From: Flavobacteriales bacterium
Lineage (GTDB): Bacteria > Bacteroidota > Bacteroidia > Flavobacteriales_C > GCA-002722245
Length of the DNA stretch: 51,129 nt
Direction of reading: 5' to 3'
Assembly: GCA_023251075.1 (NCBI GenBank)
Contig: JAHEZM010000025.1
Location: forward strand, 1 to 51,129
Shown: positions 1 to 8,458 of the stretch, in pieces
Layout: every line of letters starts with the position of its first letter
How positions within the stretch are numbered: position 1 is the stretch's first letter
Position numbers and translations under genes: made by a program
Notes under the pieces: generated by a model
What the model was told of the DNA's origin: nothing
Databases searched by the model: none
Seen by the model: only the letters and a program-made list of their open reading frames with translations

Positions 1-530
1 ACATTCAATCCAAGTACAGCTGGAACTACAGCAGTAACTTATTCTTATACTGATGCGAATTCATGTTCGAATACCATCACCACGAATCAGGTGGTGAACG
101 CAAAACCAGTTTTAACTTTTACCACCACACCGGTATGTGAAGGCTCTGCAACGATTAATTTTACAGCTACTCCGGCAGGAGGAACTTTTTCAACAGGAGC
201 AACCTTCAATCCAAGTACACCTGGAACCACAGCAGTAACTTATTCTTATACCGATGCAAATTCATGTTTGAATACTGTCACAACAAATCAAGTAGTGAAT
301 GCAAAACCAAATCCAACTTTTACTACTACACCAGTGTGTGAAGGTTCTGTAGCTATTACTTTTAATGGTGCTCCAACAGGTGGTGTTTATAGCGGAACAG
401 GAATAAGTGGCGCAACATTTTCACCTACTACGCCGGGAAGCACATTGGTTACATATACTTATACTGATGCAAATTCTTGTGTGAATTCTGTAAGTGCAAC
501 ACAGGTGGTAAATCCTAAACCATTAATTAA
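1..530. repeat. tandem DNA repeat encoding Ig-like units
   Basis: The stretch starting at base 1 recurs from about 202 (period 201 bases) with near-identical wording, and again, more diverged, from about 415 (period about 213). Each unit encodes the TFNPST..GTT..VTYxYTDANSC block. The array probably continues upstream of the window. Such in-frame repeats can expand or contract by recombination and change the length of the surface protein. Confidence 0.8.
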
Positions 531-2085
531 TTTACCTGATCAAACTATTTGTCCGGGGGGTTCAACTAATCTTGATGCAGGTCTAGGCTTTAATAGTTAT
601 GTGTGGGCGCCAGGTAATGTTCCTGCACAAGTTATTCCGGTGAATGCTGCGGGTACTTATACAATAACTGTAACAGATAATAATGGCTGTCAGAACTCTG
701 ATGATGTTGTTGTAAGCGTTAATTCTAATTTGAATATTGATTTAGGACCAGATAAAGAAATTTGTATTGGTGGGTCTCAAACTTTTACTGTAAATTATTC
801 TGCTCTGGGTGTAATATATACCTGGTTGAGTGGTGAGAATACAAAAACCATTACTGCAACTACAGGTGGTACCTATCATGTGGATGTGGTTGATCCTTTG
901 GGTTGTTCTGGCTCGGATGATGTTGTATTAACAGTAAATCCACTACCACAACCAATATTGGTTGATAGAAAAATTTGTGAAGGACAATCGTACACTTTCG
1001 ACGGTGGAAATTTTAGTAAGTACAGTTGGAGTTCAGGTGAACAAACCAAAACGATTAATAAATCTGTAGGAGGTTCTTATATACTTACCGTTACCGATGC
1101 TAAAAATTGTGTGGCTTCTGATACAGCAAATTTAGTGGTGAATCAAAATCCAGTGGTGAATTTAGGAAATGATTATTCGGGTTGCGAAGGAACAAATGTG
1201 ATTTTCGATGCAGGGAATACGGGTAGTACCTATTTGTGGAATACAGGAGCATCAACACAAACCATTAATGTAACAACAACTGGTTCTTATTCAGTTCTTG
1301 TGACCGATGCTAATAATTGCAAAGGAAAAGATACTGCCAATACCAATTTTATTGAAGTACCTCAATTGGAAATAGGAAGTGATAAAGAAATTTGTGAAGG
1401 TGAAACAGTGGATTTAAATGCAACAGTGAGTCCGGCTTCCTCAGTGGTGAGATGGAGTACCAACGAAACCGGACTAAGTATCAATGTTTCTTCTGCAGGA
1501 AAATATATTGCTACTGCAAGCAATGGAGGTATTTGTTCTGCAAAAGATACCTTAGAACTGTTTACTCACAACAAGCCCAAAATTTTTCCGATGGCAGAAC
1601 AAACACTTTGCTTTTTAGATACCAATGCAACGGAAATTACAGTGGAATCAGATGGCGCTACTTTTTTATGGAATAACAATGCAACTACTTCAACCATTTC
1701 TGTAGCGCAGGGAGGAACTTATTCTGTAGATGTTTTTAGTGCCTTCGGATGTAAAGCTTCTGAATCCGTAGTGATTCATGAAAAATGTGAATCTTCTCTT
1801 TTTGTTCCTAATGCTTTTTCTCCTAATGAAGATGGAAAAAATGATGTGTTTTATGTTGAAGGCGTGAATATTTATGACTTTGAATTATGGATTTTTGATC
1901 GTTGGGGTGAAATGATTTACCATTGCCAGGACATGTCGCAAGGCTGGAATGGAAAAAGAAATAACACCATGCAAGAGGCGCAAATAGATGTGTATGTTTG
2001 GAAAATAAATTACAAATATTGGGACGATAAAGAAAAAGGGAAACCATTAAAAGAAAGAGTGGGAACGGTAACGATCATTAAATAA
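1..2085 (+). CDS. T9SS-secreted repetitive cell-surface protein, 3' part (5' end outside the window)
   Basis: The frame is open from base 1, so the gene starts upstream and only the last 694 residues are seen. The visible part is a string of Ig/PKD-like repeats: about three units of 67-71 residues sharing the phrase YTDANSC, then several units of about 75-80 residues with motifs such as LGPDKEIC and GGTYxVxVTD. The last ~95 residues are a gliding-motility-type (type B) C-terminal sorting domain, with FVPNAFSPNEDGKNDVF, IFDRWGEMI and GWNGKRNN. That domain directs export through the type IX secretion system to the cell surface, so the protein is probably an adhesin or surface-matrix component. 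No enzymatic domain is visible. The N-terminal signal peptide is expected upstream but not seen. There is no clear terminator behind it. Confidence 0.9.
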   Translation, partial: TFNPSTAGTTAVTYSYTDANSCSNTITTNQVVNAKPVLTFTTTPVCEGSATINFTATPAGGTFSTGATFNPSTPGTTAVTYSYTDANSCLNTVTTNQVVNAKPNPTFTTTPVCEGSVAITFNGAPTGGVYSGTGISGATFSPTTPGSTLVTYTYTDANSCVNSVSATQVVNPKPLINLPDQTICPGGSTNLDAGLGFNSYVWAPGNVPAQVIPVNAAGTYTITVTDNNGCQNSDDVVVSVNSNLNIDLGPDKEICIGGSQTFTVNYSALGVIYTWLSGENTKTITATTGGTYHVDVVDPLGCSGSDDVVLTVNPLPQPILVDRKICEGQSYTFDGGNFSKYSWSSGEQTKTINKSVGGSYILTVTDAKNCVASDTANLVVNQNPVVNLGNDYSGCEGTNVIFDAGNTGSTYLWNTGASTQTINVTTTGSYSVLVTDANNCKGKDTANTNFIEVPQLEIGSDKEICEGETVDLNATVSPASSVVRWSTNETGLSINVSSAGKYIATASNGGICSAKDTLELFTHNKPKIFPMAEQTLCFLDTNATEITVESDGATFLWNNNATTSTISVAQGGTYSVDVFSAFGCKASESVVIHEKCESSLFVPNAFSPNEDGKNDVFYVEGVNIYDFELWIFDRWGEMIYHCQDMSQGWNGKRNNTMQEAQIDVYVWKINYKYWDDKEKGKPLKERVGTVTIIK

Positions 2086-2234
2086 TTTGCATTTCCGAAA
2101 AATTGACTGCGGGATTTTGCAATTCATTTTATAAATCGTTTACAACAATAATTGATGGATTAGTTAAAATGATTTAATTTGCTGCACGAATGTTGGTTCA
2201 AGTCTTCATTTGAACTATTTCTAACTGCAGCTTA
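2086..2234 (+). promoter_or_regulatory. upstream region of the lipid operon with a small inverted repeat
   Basis: This 149-base gap precedes the nine-gene operon and must hold its promoter if the operon is independent of the surface-protein gene. A short inverted repeat (GTTCAA, 8-base spacer, TTGAAC) lies at 2196-2215, about 20 bases before the first start codon. A near match to the Bacteroidota -7 box (TTAATTTG) sits at about 2174-2181. Neither element is strong. Confidence 0.3.
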
Positions 2235-3188
2235 ATGTCAACACTAGTAAACCATCCTAATGAATTGAGAGGCCTTGTTCCTAGGGATACTCTAAAATCA
2301 TTACATGAAGTAAATACTTTGCGCGGAATTCTCTCCATTGTTATAGAATGGACTTTAATTATTACTGCTGCTTATTTCTGTGAAAAATATTTTTATTGGC
2401 CTGTTTATATTTTCGCTGTTATTTTTATTGGAGCTCGTTTGCTGGCTCTCGGATTAATTATGCACGAGTCGGTGCATTATCTCATTTCTAAAAATAAAAC
2501 ACTTAATGATTTTGTAGCTGAACTTTTTTGTGCCTGGCCTTTGTTTATTTCAATGAGATCGTATCGTGTTAAACATTTAGCCCATCACAAATGGCTGAAT
2601 ACTGAAAAGGATCCTGATTATGTTGCCAAAACCGATGAAAACTGGCGCTTTCCAATGTCGGTAAAAAAATTCATTAAAATTATTTTTACGCAAATAAGCG
2701 GATTAGGTGTTTTTGAAACTTTCAAAGTAATGTCGAGCAAACAAATGAAAGTCAAAAAAGAAAATCCACCACTTTGGTATCCTATATTCAGAATTTTATT
2801 TTATGTAATAGTGATCTCTTCTTTTGTTTATTTTGATAAAGGAATGTTGTTGGTGAAATATTGGATTATTCCTTTTGCAACATGGACTCAGGTAGCTAAC
2901 CGATTGAGGAGAATTGCTGAACATTCGGGCATTGAAGGAAAACATCTGTCTATGCAAACGCGAACAACAAAACACGGATTTTTATCGCATTTACTTTTAG
3001 TACCTAAAAATATTTCTTACCACTGCGAGCATCATTTGTATCCCGGAATACCCTGTTATCATTTACCTAAAGTGCATAATGAATTGTTGAGGCATGAAAC
3101 AGTGAAAGAGAATTTTCATGTTTCGGATACCTATACCGATGTTTTTAAAGATTGTATTATTACCACTAAAAATTCTGAAATAGTATAA
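2235..3188 (+). CDS. membrane fatty acid desaturase / hydroxylase family protein (first gene of lipid operon)
   Basis: This is a 317-residue integral membrane di-iron enzyme of the fatty-acid desaturase superfamily. All three histidine boxes are present: HESVH at residues 77-81, HLAHH at 114-118 and HCEHH at 263-267. Hydrophobic segments lie at about 33-75, 95-107 and 183-215. Family members insert a double bond or hydroxyl into acyl chains, sphingoid bases or carotenoids, and the substrate cannot be read from the sequence. Its TAA stop overlaps the ATG of the HMG-CoA reductase fusion by one base (TAATG), which implies translational coupling. Context suggests a tailoring role on the lipid made by this operon. 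A carotenoid-ring hydroxylase is a possible alternative. Confidence 0.85.
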   Translation: MSTLVNHPNELRGLVPRDTLKSLHEVNTLRGILSIVIEWTLIITAAYFCEKYFYWPVYIFAVIFIGARLLALGLIMHESVHYLISKNKTLNDFVAELFCAWPLFISMRSYRVKHLAHHKWLNTEKDPDYVAKTDENWRFPMSVKKFIKIIFTQISGLGVFETFKVMSSKQMKVKKENPPLWYPIFRILFYVIVISSFVYFDKGMLLVKYWIIPFATWTQVANRLRRIAEHSGIEGKHLSMQTRTTKHGFLSHLLLVPKNISYHCEHHLYPGIPCYHLPKVHNELLRHETVKENFHVSDTYTDVFKDCIITTKNSEIV

Positions 3189-5503
3189 TGAGTACGTTGC
3201 CTATTGTTCCTGGTAGAGGATTAGTAACCAATACTTCTACACAAATGCGTTTAGATTTTTTAAAAGACAATCATTTGCCTTTTAAAAATTTAGCGAATTC
3301 ATCTTTGGATATTTCTCAATTACAAAACAATATTGAGTCGTACATTGGCACTGTAGAGATTCCAGTTGGCGTGGTGGGTCCCTTGTTGTTCAATAGTAAT
3401 CAACAATCAGAATTGGTGTATTGCGTAGCCGGAACTTTAGAAGGGGCCTTGGTTGCCAGCATGAATCGCGGCGCTAAAGCTGTGAGTTTAAGTGGTGGAT
3501 TTTCTGCCAAAGTGCTGTGGCAAAAAATGTGTAGAGCACCTTTGTTTTTATTCAACAATGAAATAGATGCTAATGTTTTTGTAGTTTTTGTGGAATCTGT
3601 TTTTGAGGAAGTTAAAGCCATCACCCAAAAATATTCTAATCATGCTCAATTATTAGAAATTAAAATTATTCAGCAAAATGAAAATGTTCATTTAAAGTTT
3701 GTTTATAGTACCGGTGATGCATCAGGACAAAATATGACCACCACCTGTACCTGGCATGCCATGCTTTTTATTGTTGAAGAGTTTAAAAATAAAACAGGAA
3801 TAGTGCCTGTTGATTTTGTGATTGAAGGCAATGGTGCTTCCGATAAAAAAATATCGCACTATAATATTCAGGAAGGACGAGGTACTCATGTGGTGGCTGA
3901 ATGTTTTTTGAGTGAAAAAATTATTCGTGAAGTTTTGCGTACTACTTCAGAAAAAATGGAAAATTGTTTTCATCCTTCTAAAAAATTGGCGAAACAAGAT
4001 GGAATGGTGGGTTACAATATCAATGTGGCCAATGCTATTGCTTCTGTTTTTGTGGCAACCGGACAAGATTTGGCCTCTGTGCACGAATCGGGGGTAGGTA
4101 TTCTGAATTTAGAAAGAAGAGATGGTGGATTGTATTTACAACTCACCCTTCCCAATTTAGTGATAGGAACTGTGGGTGGCGGTACTCATTTGGCAAAACA
4201 ATCGGAAGCACTCGCTGTGATGGGTTGTTTGGGAAGTGGGAAAGTAGAACGTTTTGCTCAATTGATTGCCGGATTTGCATTGGGTTTAGAGATTTCAACT
4301 TATGCGGCCATAGTGAGTGGTGAATTTGCTAAAGCGCACGAAAAGTTAGGACGAAATAAACCGGTTAAATGGTTGTTGAAATCAGAATTAAAACAAGATT
4401 TTCTTTTTAAATGTTTGAATTCTAAATACAGCAGTTCTGTTCTTCAAAGTATTAAAGTGATGGATGAATCACTTCTGGAAAATGGAATTATTACCAACGT
4501 CGCTGCGAAAATAAGTAAGAAATTAATGGGTTTTGTTCCTCTGCAATTTACATACTGTACTGAGCATAGCGATGAAGTGCTTTCCCGGAAATTATTGCTG
4601 AAATCGAAACCATTGGATGAAGAAGTAATTAAGGGTTTGCATGTTATTTCAGCTTCTATCGATCCCAAACTTTCCGATTTAATTAAAGCGTACAAAAACA
4701 CCTTAGAATACAAAAATTCTCATTTGAAAGAATTGGATATTTATACCTTTTTATTTCACGAGAATTTTAAATTCATTCCCAATTATTATGGTAAGTTGGT
4801 GAATGAAACCCGTGAAATTTATTTTTTCATTCAGGAGTTTTTAGATTACTCTCAAATGAGTATTATTAATTCAGAGAATCAACCTGAGTTATGGACTAGA
4901 AATTATATTGTAAATGTTTTACAGGTGATGTCGGGTTTTCATACTAATACTAAAACTCAAGAAATAAAATCTGTACAAGAATTTTCAGCATGGAAAGCTC
5001 TCCCTTTGTATGAAAAATTATTGTCGATTATCATCACTGAAAGAAGCGAATCATATGACATTTTACAGTTGAAAGAGATTATTAGCGATATGCAAAATTG
5101 GGAAAAAGAAGCCCGCGAAATCAGTATTCCTAAAGTTGTAATTCACAATGATTGTAATCCCAGAAATATAGCAATTCGCAACAATGGAGAGCCATGTATT
5201 TATGATTGGGAGCTGGCTGTTATTGATTTTCCCAGCAGAGATATAGTGGAGTTCTTAAGTTTTGTTTTATCTCCCCATTTCTCAAAAGAGGAGATGATGT
5301 TTTATTTGAATTATTACGCCGATTTAAACAGTAATTACACAAAAAAAGAATGGATCAGTGCCTATCGTTATTCTCTTAAAACATATATTGCTACTCGTGT
5401 TTCTTTTTATGAAGTATCGGGCATTTTAATTAAATATGATTTCTCTAATAGGATTTTATCTGTTGCTTTACGAATGTTAGATTTACTGAAAGAAAGTGAA
5501 TAA
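3188..5503 (+). CDS. HMG-CoA reductase fused to an APH/choline-kinase-type phosphotransferase
   Basis: This 771-residue protein has two domains. Residues ~1-398 are a class I-like HMG-CoA reductase, which makes mevalonate. By alignment to the human enzyme the catalytic residues are present: Glu85 (EGALVAS), Lys220 (SDKK), Asp294 (TGQD) and His384 (AKAHEKLGRN), plus the cofactor-binding motif GDASGQNM and GTVGGGTHL. Residues ~430-771 resemble an aminoglycoside/choline-kinase-fold phosphotransferase: candidate ATP lysine Lys472, catalytic loop HNDxxxxN (His653, Asp655, Asn660) and metal-binding Asp673 in IYDWE. Usual bacterial HMGRs are about 430 residues and lack a kinase. The kinase substrate is unknown: a prenol, mevalonate or another hydroxy compound is possible. 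One-base overlap with the desaturase upstream and eight-base overlap downstream place it in the operon. Confidence 0.88.
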   Translation: MSTLPIVPGRGLVTNTSTQMRLDFLKDNHLPFKNLANSSLDISQLQNNIESYIGTVEIPVGVVGPLLFNSNQQSELVYCVAGTLEGALVASMNRGAKAVSLSGGFSAKVLWQKMCRAPLFLFNNEIDANVFVVFVESVFEEVKAITQKYSNHAQLLEIKIIQQNENVHLKFVYSTGDASGQNMTTTCTWHAMLFIVEEFKNKTGIVPVDFVIEGNGASDKKISHYNIQEGRGTHVVAECFLSEKIIREVLRTTSEKMENCFHPSKKLAKQDGMVGYNINVANAIASVFVATGQDLASVHESGVGILNLERRDGGLYLQLTLPNLVIGTVGGGTHLAKQSEALAVMGCLGSGKVERFAQLIAGFALGLEISTYAAIVSGEFAKAHEKLGRNKPVKWLLKSELKQDFLFKCLNSKYSSSVLQSIKVMDESLLENGIITNVAAKISKKLMGFVPLQFTYCTEHSDEVLSRKLLLKSKPLDEEVIKGLHVISASIDPKLSDLIKAYKNTLEYKNSHLKELDIYTFLFHENFKFIPNYYGKLVNETREIYFFIQEFLDYSQMSIINSENQPELWTRNYIVNVLQVMSGFHTNTKTQEIKSVQEFSAWKALPLYEKLLSIIITERSESYDILQLKEIISDMQNWEKEAREISIPKVVIHNDCNPRNIAIRNNGEPCIYDWELAVIDFPSRDIVEFLSFVLSPHFSKEEMMFYLNYYADLNSNYTKKEWISAYRYSLKTYIATRVSFYEVSGILIKYDFSNRILSVALRMLDLLKESE

Positions 5504-6011
5504 TATTATACAACATACTTTAATAGTAGTAGTACCATTGGTATTAACCAATACTTTACACATGTTATTGGTAAAATATTCTTGGTTGAATTTTTTAAAT
5601 ATTCCTATTTCCGATAAGTTTTTTGGTAAAAATAAAACATGGAGAGGTTTTGTTTTTTTAATAGTAGTGAATGCTATTCTTGTTTTTCTTATTACTCAAC
5701 TATTTTCTATAGCACTCGATCATTCAGTATTGTTAGGTGCAATTTTAGGTTTTACTTATCTCTTGTTTGAATTGCCTAACTCTTACATGAAAAGAAAATT
5801 GGGTGTTGGTCCGGGTGAACAACATAAAAACTATCGTTATTTTTTTAGTTGGGTAGATAAATCTGATTCTGCTTTTGGTTTGAGTTTGGTGTATTTTCTT
5901 TTAGGTTATGTGGATTGGAAAATGGCCATACTTTTATATTTTATTTGTAGTGTTACACATATAGTGTCTTCGTTGATTTTAGTAGCTTTAAAAATTAAGT
6001 CTTCTTTTTAA
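5496..6011 (+). CDS. CDP-archaeol synthase (CarS)-like CTP transferase, membrane protein
   Basis: This 171-residue polytopic protein resembles the CarS/DUF46 family, which uses CTP to activate unsaturated archaetidic acid in archaeal lipid synthesis. Family-like motifs are NKTWRG (residues 46-51), an acidic/basic stretch ELPNSYMKRKLGVGPGE (92-108) and DKSDSAFG (121-128), set among four to five hydrophobic segments. The chosen start is GTG at 5496, overlapping the preceding stop by eight bases. An internal ATG would cut the first membrane segment. Its stop overlaps the next ATG by one base (TAATG). Archaeal-type CarS in a bacterium is unusual. The true substrate could instead be another prenyl- or acyl-glycerol phosphate, or a prenol. 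Confidence 0.72.
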   Translation: MNNIIQHTLIVVVPLVLTNTLHMLLVKYSWLNFLNIPISDKFFGKNKTWRGFVFLIVVNAILVFLITQLFSIALDHSVLLGAILGFTYLLFELPNSYMKRKLGVGPGEQHKNYRYFFSWVDKSDSAFGLSLVYFLLGYVDWKMAILLYFICSVTHIVSSLILVALKIKSSF

Positions 6012-8458
6012 TGTATATAGAAAGTTTAGATAGCGTACTCAAAGAAAGCCAATCGGGAGCCAAAGCATTTCATTTGTCTAAAATGAAAAGAGCTGGTTTT
6101 CTTGTGCCTGCTGGTTTTGTTATTAATGCAAATGCTTTTGAATATTTTTTTCTAAAGAATAATAATCTGGATCATGCTTTTAAAATCGCATTGAACGATG
6201 CTTTAGCAAATATTTCAGCGAAAAGCTATATGGTAAGAAGTTCTGCGATTGGGGAAGATGGTGCAGGTAATTCTTTTGCCGGACAATTAGAATCTTTTCA
6301 AGCGGAAAATAATGTAGAAGATATCATTGCGAAATTATTTCTTTGTTGGAAATCTTATCAGAAAGAGAATGTAAATGTTTATCAAAATTCTTCAGGCGTG
6401 AAGCTACAGGGTATGGCTGTGGTAGTGCAGGAGTTGGTTGATCCTGATTATGCGGGTGTGATATTCTCTCGCCATCCTTTGAATGAGAAAAATATTTTGG
6501 TGGAGCATGTAAAAGGTCACGGAGAGCAATTGGTTAGCGGTAAAGTGAATCCCGAAAGTTTTATTTATTCTCGCGAAAACAAAAATATTTCTGCTAACAT
6601 CCCTTTTGATTTTAAGGAAGGAATAAAAGTGGTAGAGCAGTTGGAGGTCTTATATAATCAAGCTTTAGACATTGAGTGGGCTATAAATAATAATCAATTT
6701 TATGTGCTACAGTCCCGACCAATCACTACTGCTGCGAAAAGTAAAAAGGTGTATTGGTCGAATACTAACGTAAACGAAAATTATCCCGATGCGATCACTC
6801 CGATTTTGTATTCTATTGCCCGAGATTCTTATTATCATTATTTTAAAAATCTTTCGAAATTATTTTTAATTCCTTCCGATAAGATTCAACAGCTAGAATC
6901 TGCCTATGCCAATGTTATTTCGGTTCATGGCTGTAAGATGTACTACAATATGAGTAGTATTCATGAGATCATTTCGGCTTCTCCTTTTTCGGAAATGCTG
7001 CTGAAATCTTTCGATAATTTTGTAGGCTATACGCAAGATAAAAAAGCCGAAATTAAAAAAGGGAAAGACAATAAAATCCGTTTTGTTAAAGAGGTTATTT
7101 CTTTTAATTATTCTTTAGAAAAAATTGTAAAAGAGTTTGAAGATAGAGCAAATCAATATCAGCGTGAAGCAGAAGAATCTATTTCCTTGGAGGAGCTGAA
7201 ACAAAGCTTTCATAACTTTATTGAAATACGTATGCACAGCTGGTACAAGGCGTCGCTGGCCGATTTTTTTGCTATGTTATATCACGGACTTTTGGGCAAA
7301 TTTTGCTCTAAATATTATACTGAAAATGCAGAAGGAATCCACAATCAGTTGATTCAGGCTATACCTGGCTTAATTAGCAGCGAACCCATTGTGCTGATGT
7401 ACAAAATAAAAATGGAGTTGCGTAAAAGTACTTTGGTTTATCAGAAATTCAAATCGTTGGGTGCTGTTGAATTTTGGGAATGGATAAAAGCAGATCCTTC
7501 TGTTTCGAGTACTAAAAATTTGATCAATAATTATTTGCAAAATTTTGGTTTTCGATGTTCAGGAGAATTAATGCTAACCAGTAAAAATTACACAGAGGAA
7601 CCTCATAAATTTATTGATTTACTGAAACAGTATGATGCTTTACCCGATGATAATCCTGAACTGATTATTGCCCAAAAGGGTGAGGAAAGAAAAAGAGTAA
7701 TTCGTGAATTTAAAAATAGAATTTGGAAAAAAAACGGATTGAATATTTTTAAATCATTGGCTCATGTTTTCTTTTTAAATACCTTGATTCGTTTAGCCTC
7801 TAAAGGAATTTCGGCCAGGGAGAGAGTGCGTTTGAAGCAAGCGAGTTTATATTTTCAATTTAAAAATATTGTTTTAAAATGTGGAAGCGAGTTACAGAAA
7901 AGAAAATTATTGCATGAATCCAACGATATCTTTTATCTCCGATATCAGGAAATTATTGAGCTGTTCAATTCATCTACCATGCTTCCTGCTGCTGTTAAGG
8001 AAAAAATACAGTTAACTAAAGAGTATTTTGCAGCGCAATCGAAATTGGTTTATCCCGATGATTTTTATAGTCATTTGGGAGAGTTTCCTTTACCTTCTGA
8101 ATTAGCAGATAAAATGAACTCACCAAACGATGCCTCTGTAATGAAGGGTTTGTGTGCTTGCGGAGGAAAAATTCAAGCGAGAGTAGTGGTGCTGAATTCG
8201 GTGATGGAAGCCCATAAATTACAAAAAGGCGATATTTTGGTTACGCGTCAAACCGACCCAGGTTGGGTGGTGGTTTTTCCTTTAATCAGTGGATTGATTG
8301 TAGAAAGAGGAGGAATGCTTTCTCATGGCGCTATTGTTTCCCGTGAGTTTGGAATTCCTGCGGTTGTGGGGGTAGAGGGTGCAACTACTAAATTGAAAGA
8401 TGGGGATGTAGTTGTTTTAAATGCCTTTACAGGCGAAATTATTTTAGTACATGAATAG
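6011..8458 (+). CDS. rifampicin-phosphotransferase-like / PEP-synthase-family dikinase
   Basis: This 815-residue protein has an N-terminal ATP-grasp (PPDK/PEP-synthase ATP-binding) domain at about residues 1-240, with VRSSAIGED at 75-83 and SFAGQ at 88-92, and LQSRPITT at its end. A central ~430-residue helical region begins with W-S-N-T-N-V-N-E-N-Y-P, as in rifampicin phosphotransferase. The C-terminal swivelling phosphohistidine domain carries GGMLSHGAIVSREFGIPAVVG with catalytic His772. The PEP/pyruvate barrel of true PEP synthase is missing. By analogy it should move the beta-phosphate of ATP via His772 to a hydroxyl of a small molecule bound in the middle domain. The acceptor is unknown. 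Antibiotic inactivation is possible, but the operon suggests a lipid or prenol precursor. It overlaps the next gene by eight bases. Confidence 0.83.
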   Translation: MYIESLDSVLKESQSGAKAFHLSKMKRAGFLVPAGFVINANAFEYFFLKNNNLDHAFKIALNDALANISAKSYMVRSSAIGEDGAGNSFAGQLESFQAENNVEDIIAKLFLCWKSYQKENVNVYQNSSGVKLQGMAVVVQELVDPDYAGVIFSRHPLNEKNILVEHVKGHGEQLVSGKVNPESFIYSRENKNISANIPFDFKEGIKVVEQLEVLYNQALDIEWAINNNQFYVLQSRPITTAAKSKKVYWSNTNVNENYPDAITPILYSIARDSYYHYFKNLSKLFLIPSDKIQQLESAYANVISVHGCKMYYNMSSIHEIISASPFSEMLLKSFDNFVGYTQDKKAEIKKGKDNKIRFVKEVISFNYSLEKIVKEFEDRANQYQREAEESISLEELKQSFHNFIEIRMHSWYKASLADFFAMLYHGLLGKFCSKYYTENAEGIHNQLIQAIPGLISSEPIVLMYKIKMELRKSTLVYQKFKSLGAVEFWEWIKADPSVSSTKNLINNYLQNFGFRCSGELMLTSKNYTEEPHKFIDLLKQYDALPDDNPELIIAQKGEERKRVIREFKNRIWKKNGLNIFKSLAHVFFLNTLIRLASKGISARERVRLKQASLYFQFKNIVLKCGSELQKRKLLHESNDIFYLRYQEIIELFNSSTMLPAAVKEKIQLTKEYFAAQSKLVYPDDFYSHLGEFPLPSELADKMNSPNDASVMKGLCACGGKIQARVVVLNSVMEAHKLQKGDILVTRQTDPGWVVVFPLISGLIVERGGMLSHGAIVSREFGIPAVVGVEGATTKLKDGDVVVLNAFTGEIILVHE

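Noticed and set aside
2196-2215. Operator for the lipid operon
   Set aside because: The six-base inverted repeat is too short to stand out in AT-rich sequence; listed only as part of the upstream region.
6011-8458. PEP synthase for gluconeogenesis
   Set aside because: The C-terminal PEP/pyruvate barrel is missing and the phosphohistidine domain is at the end, as in rifampicin phosphotransferase.
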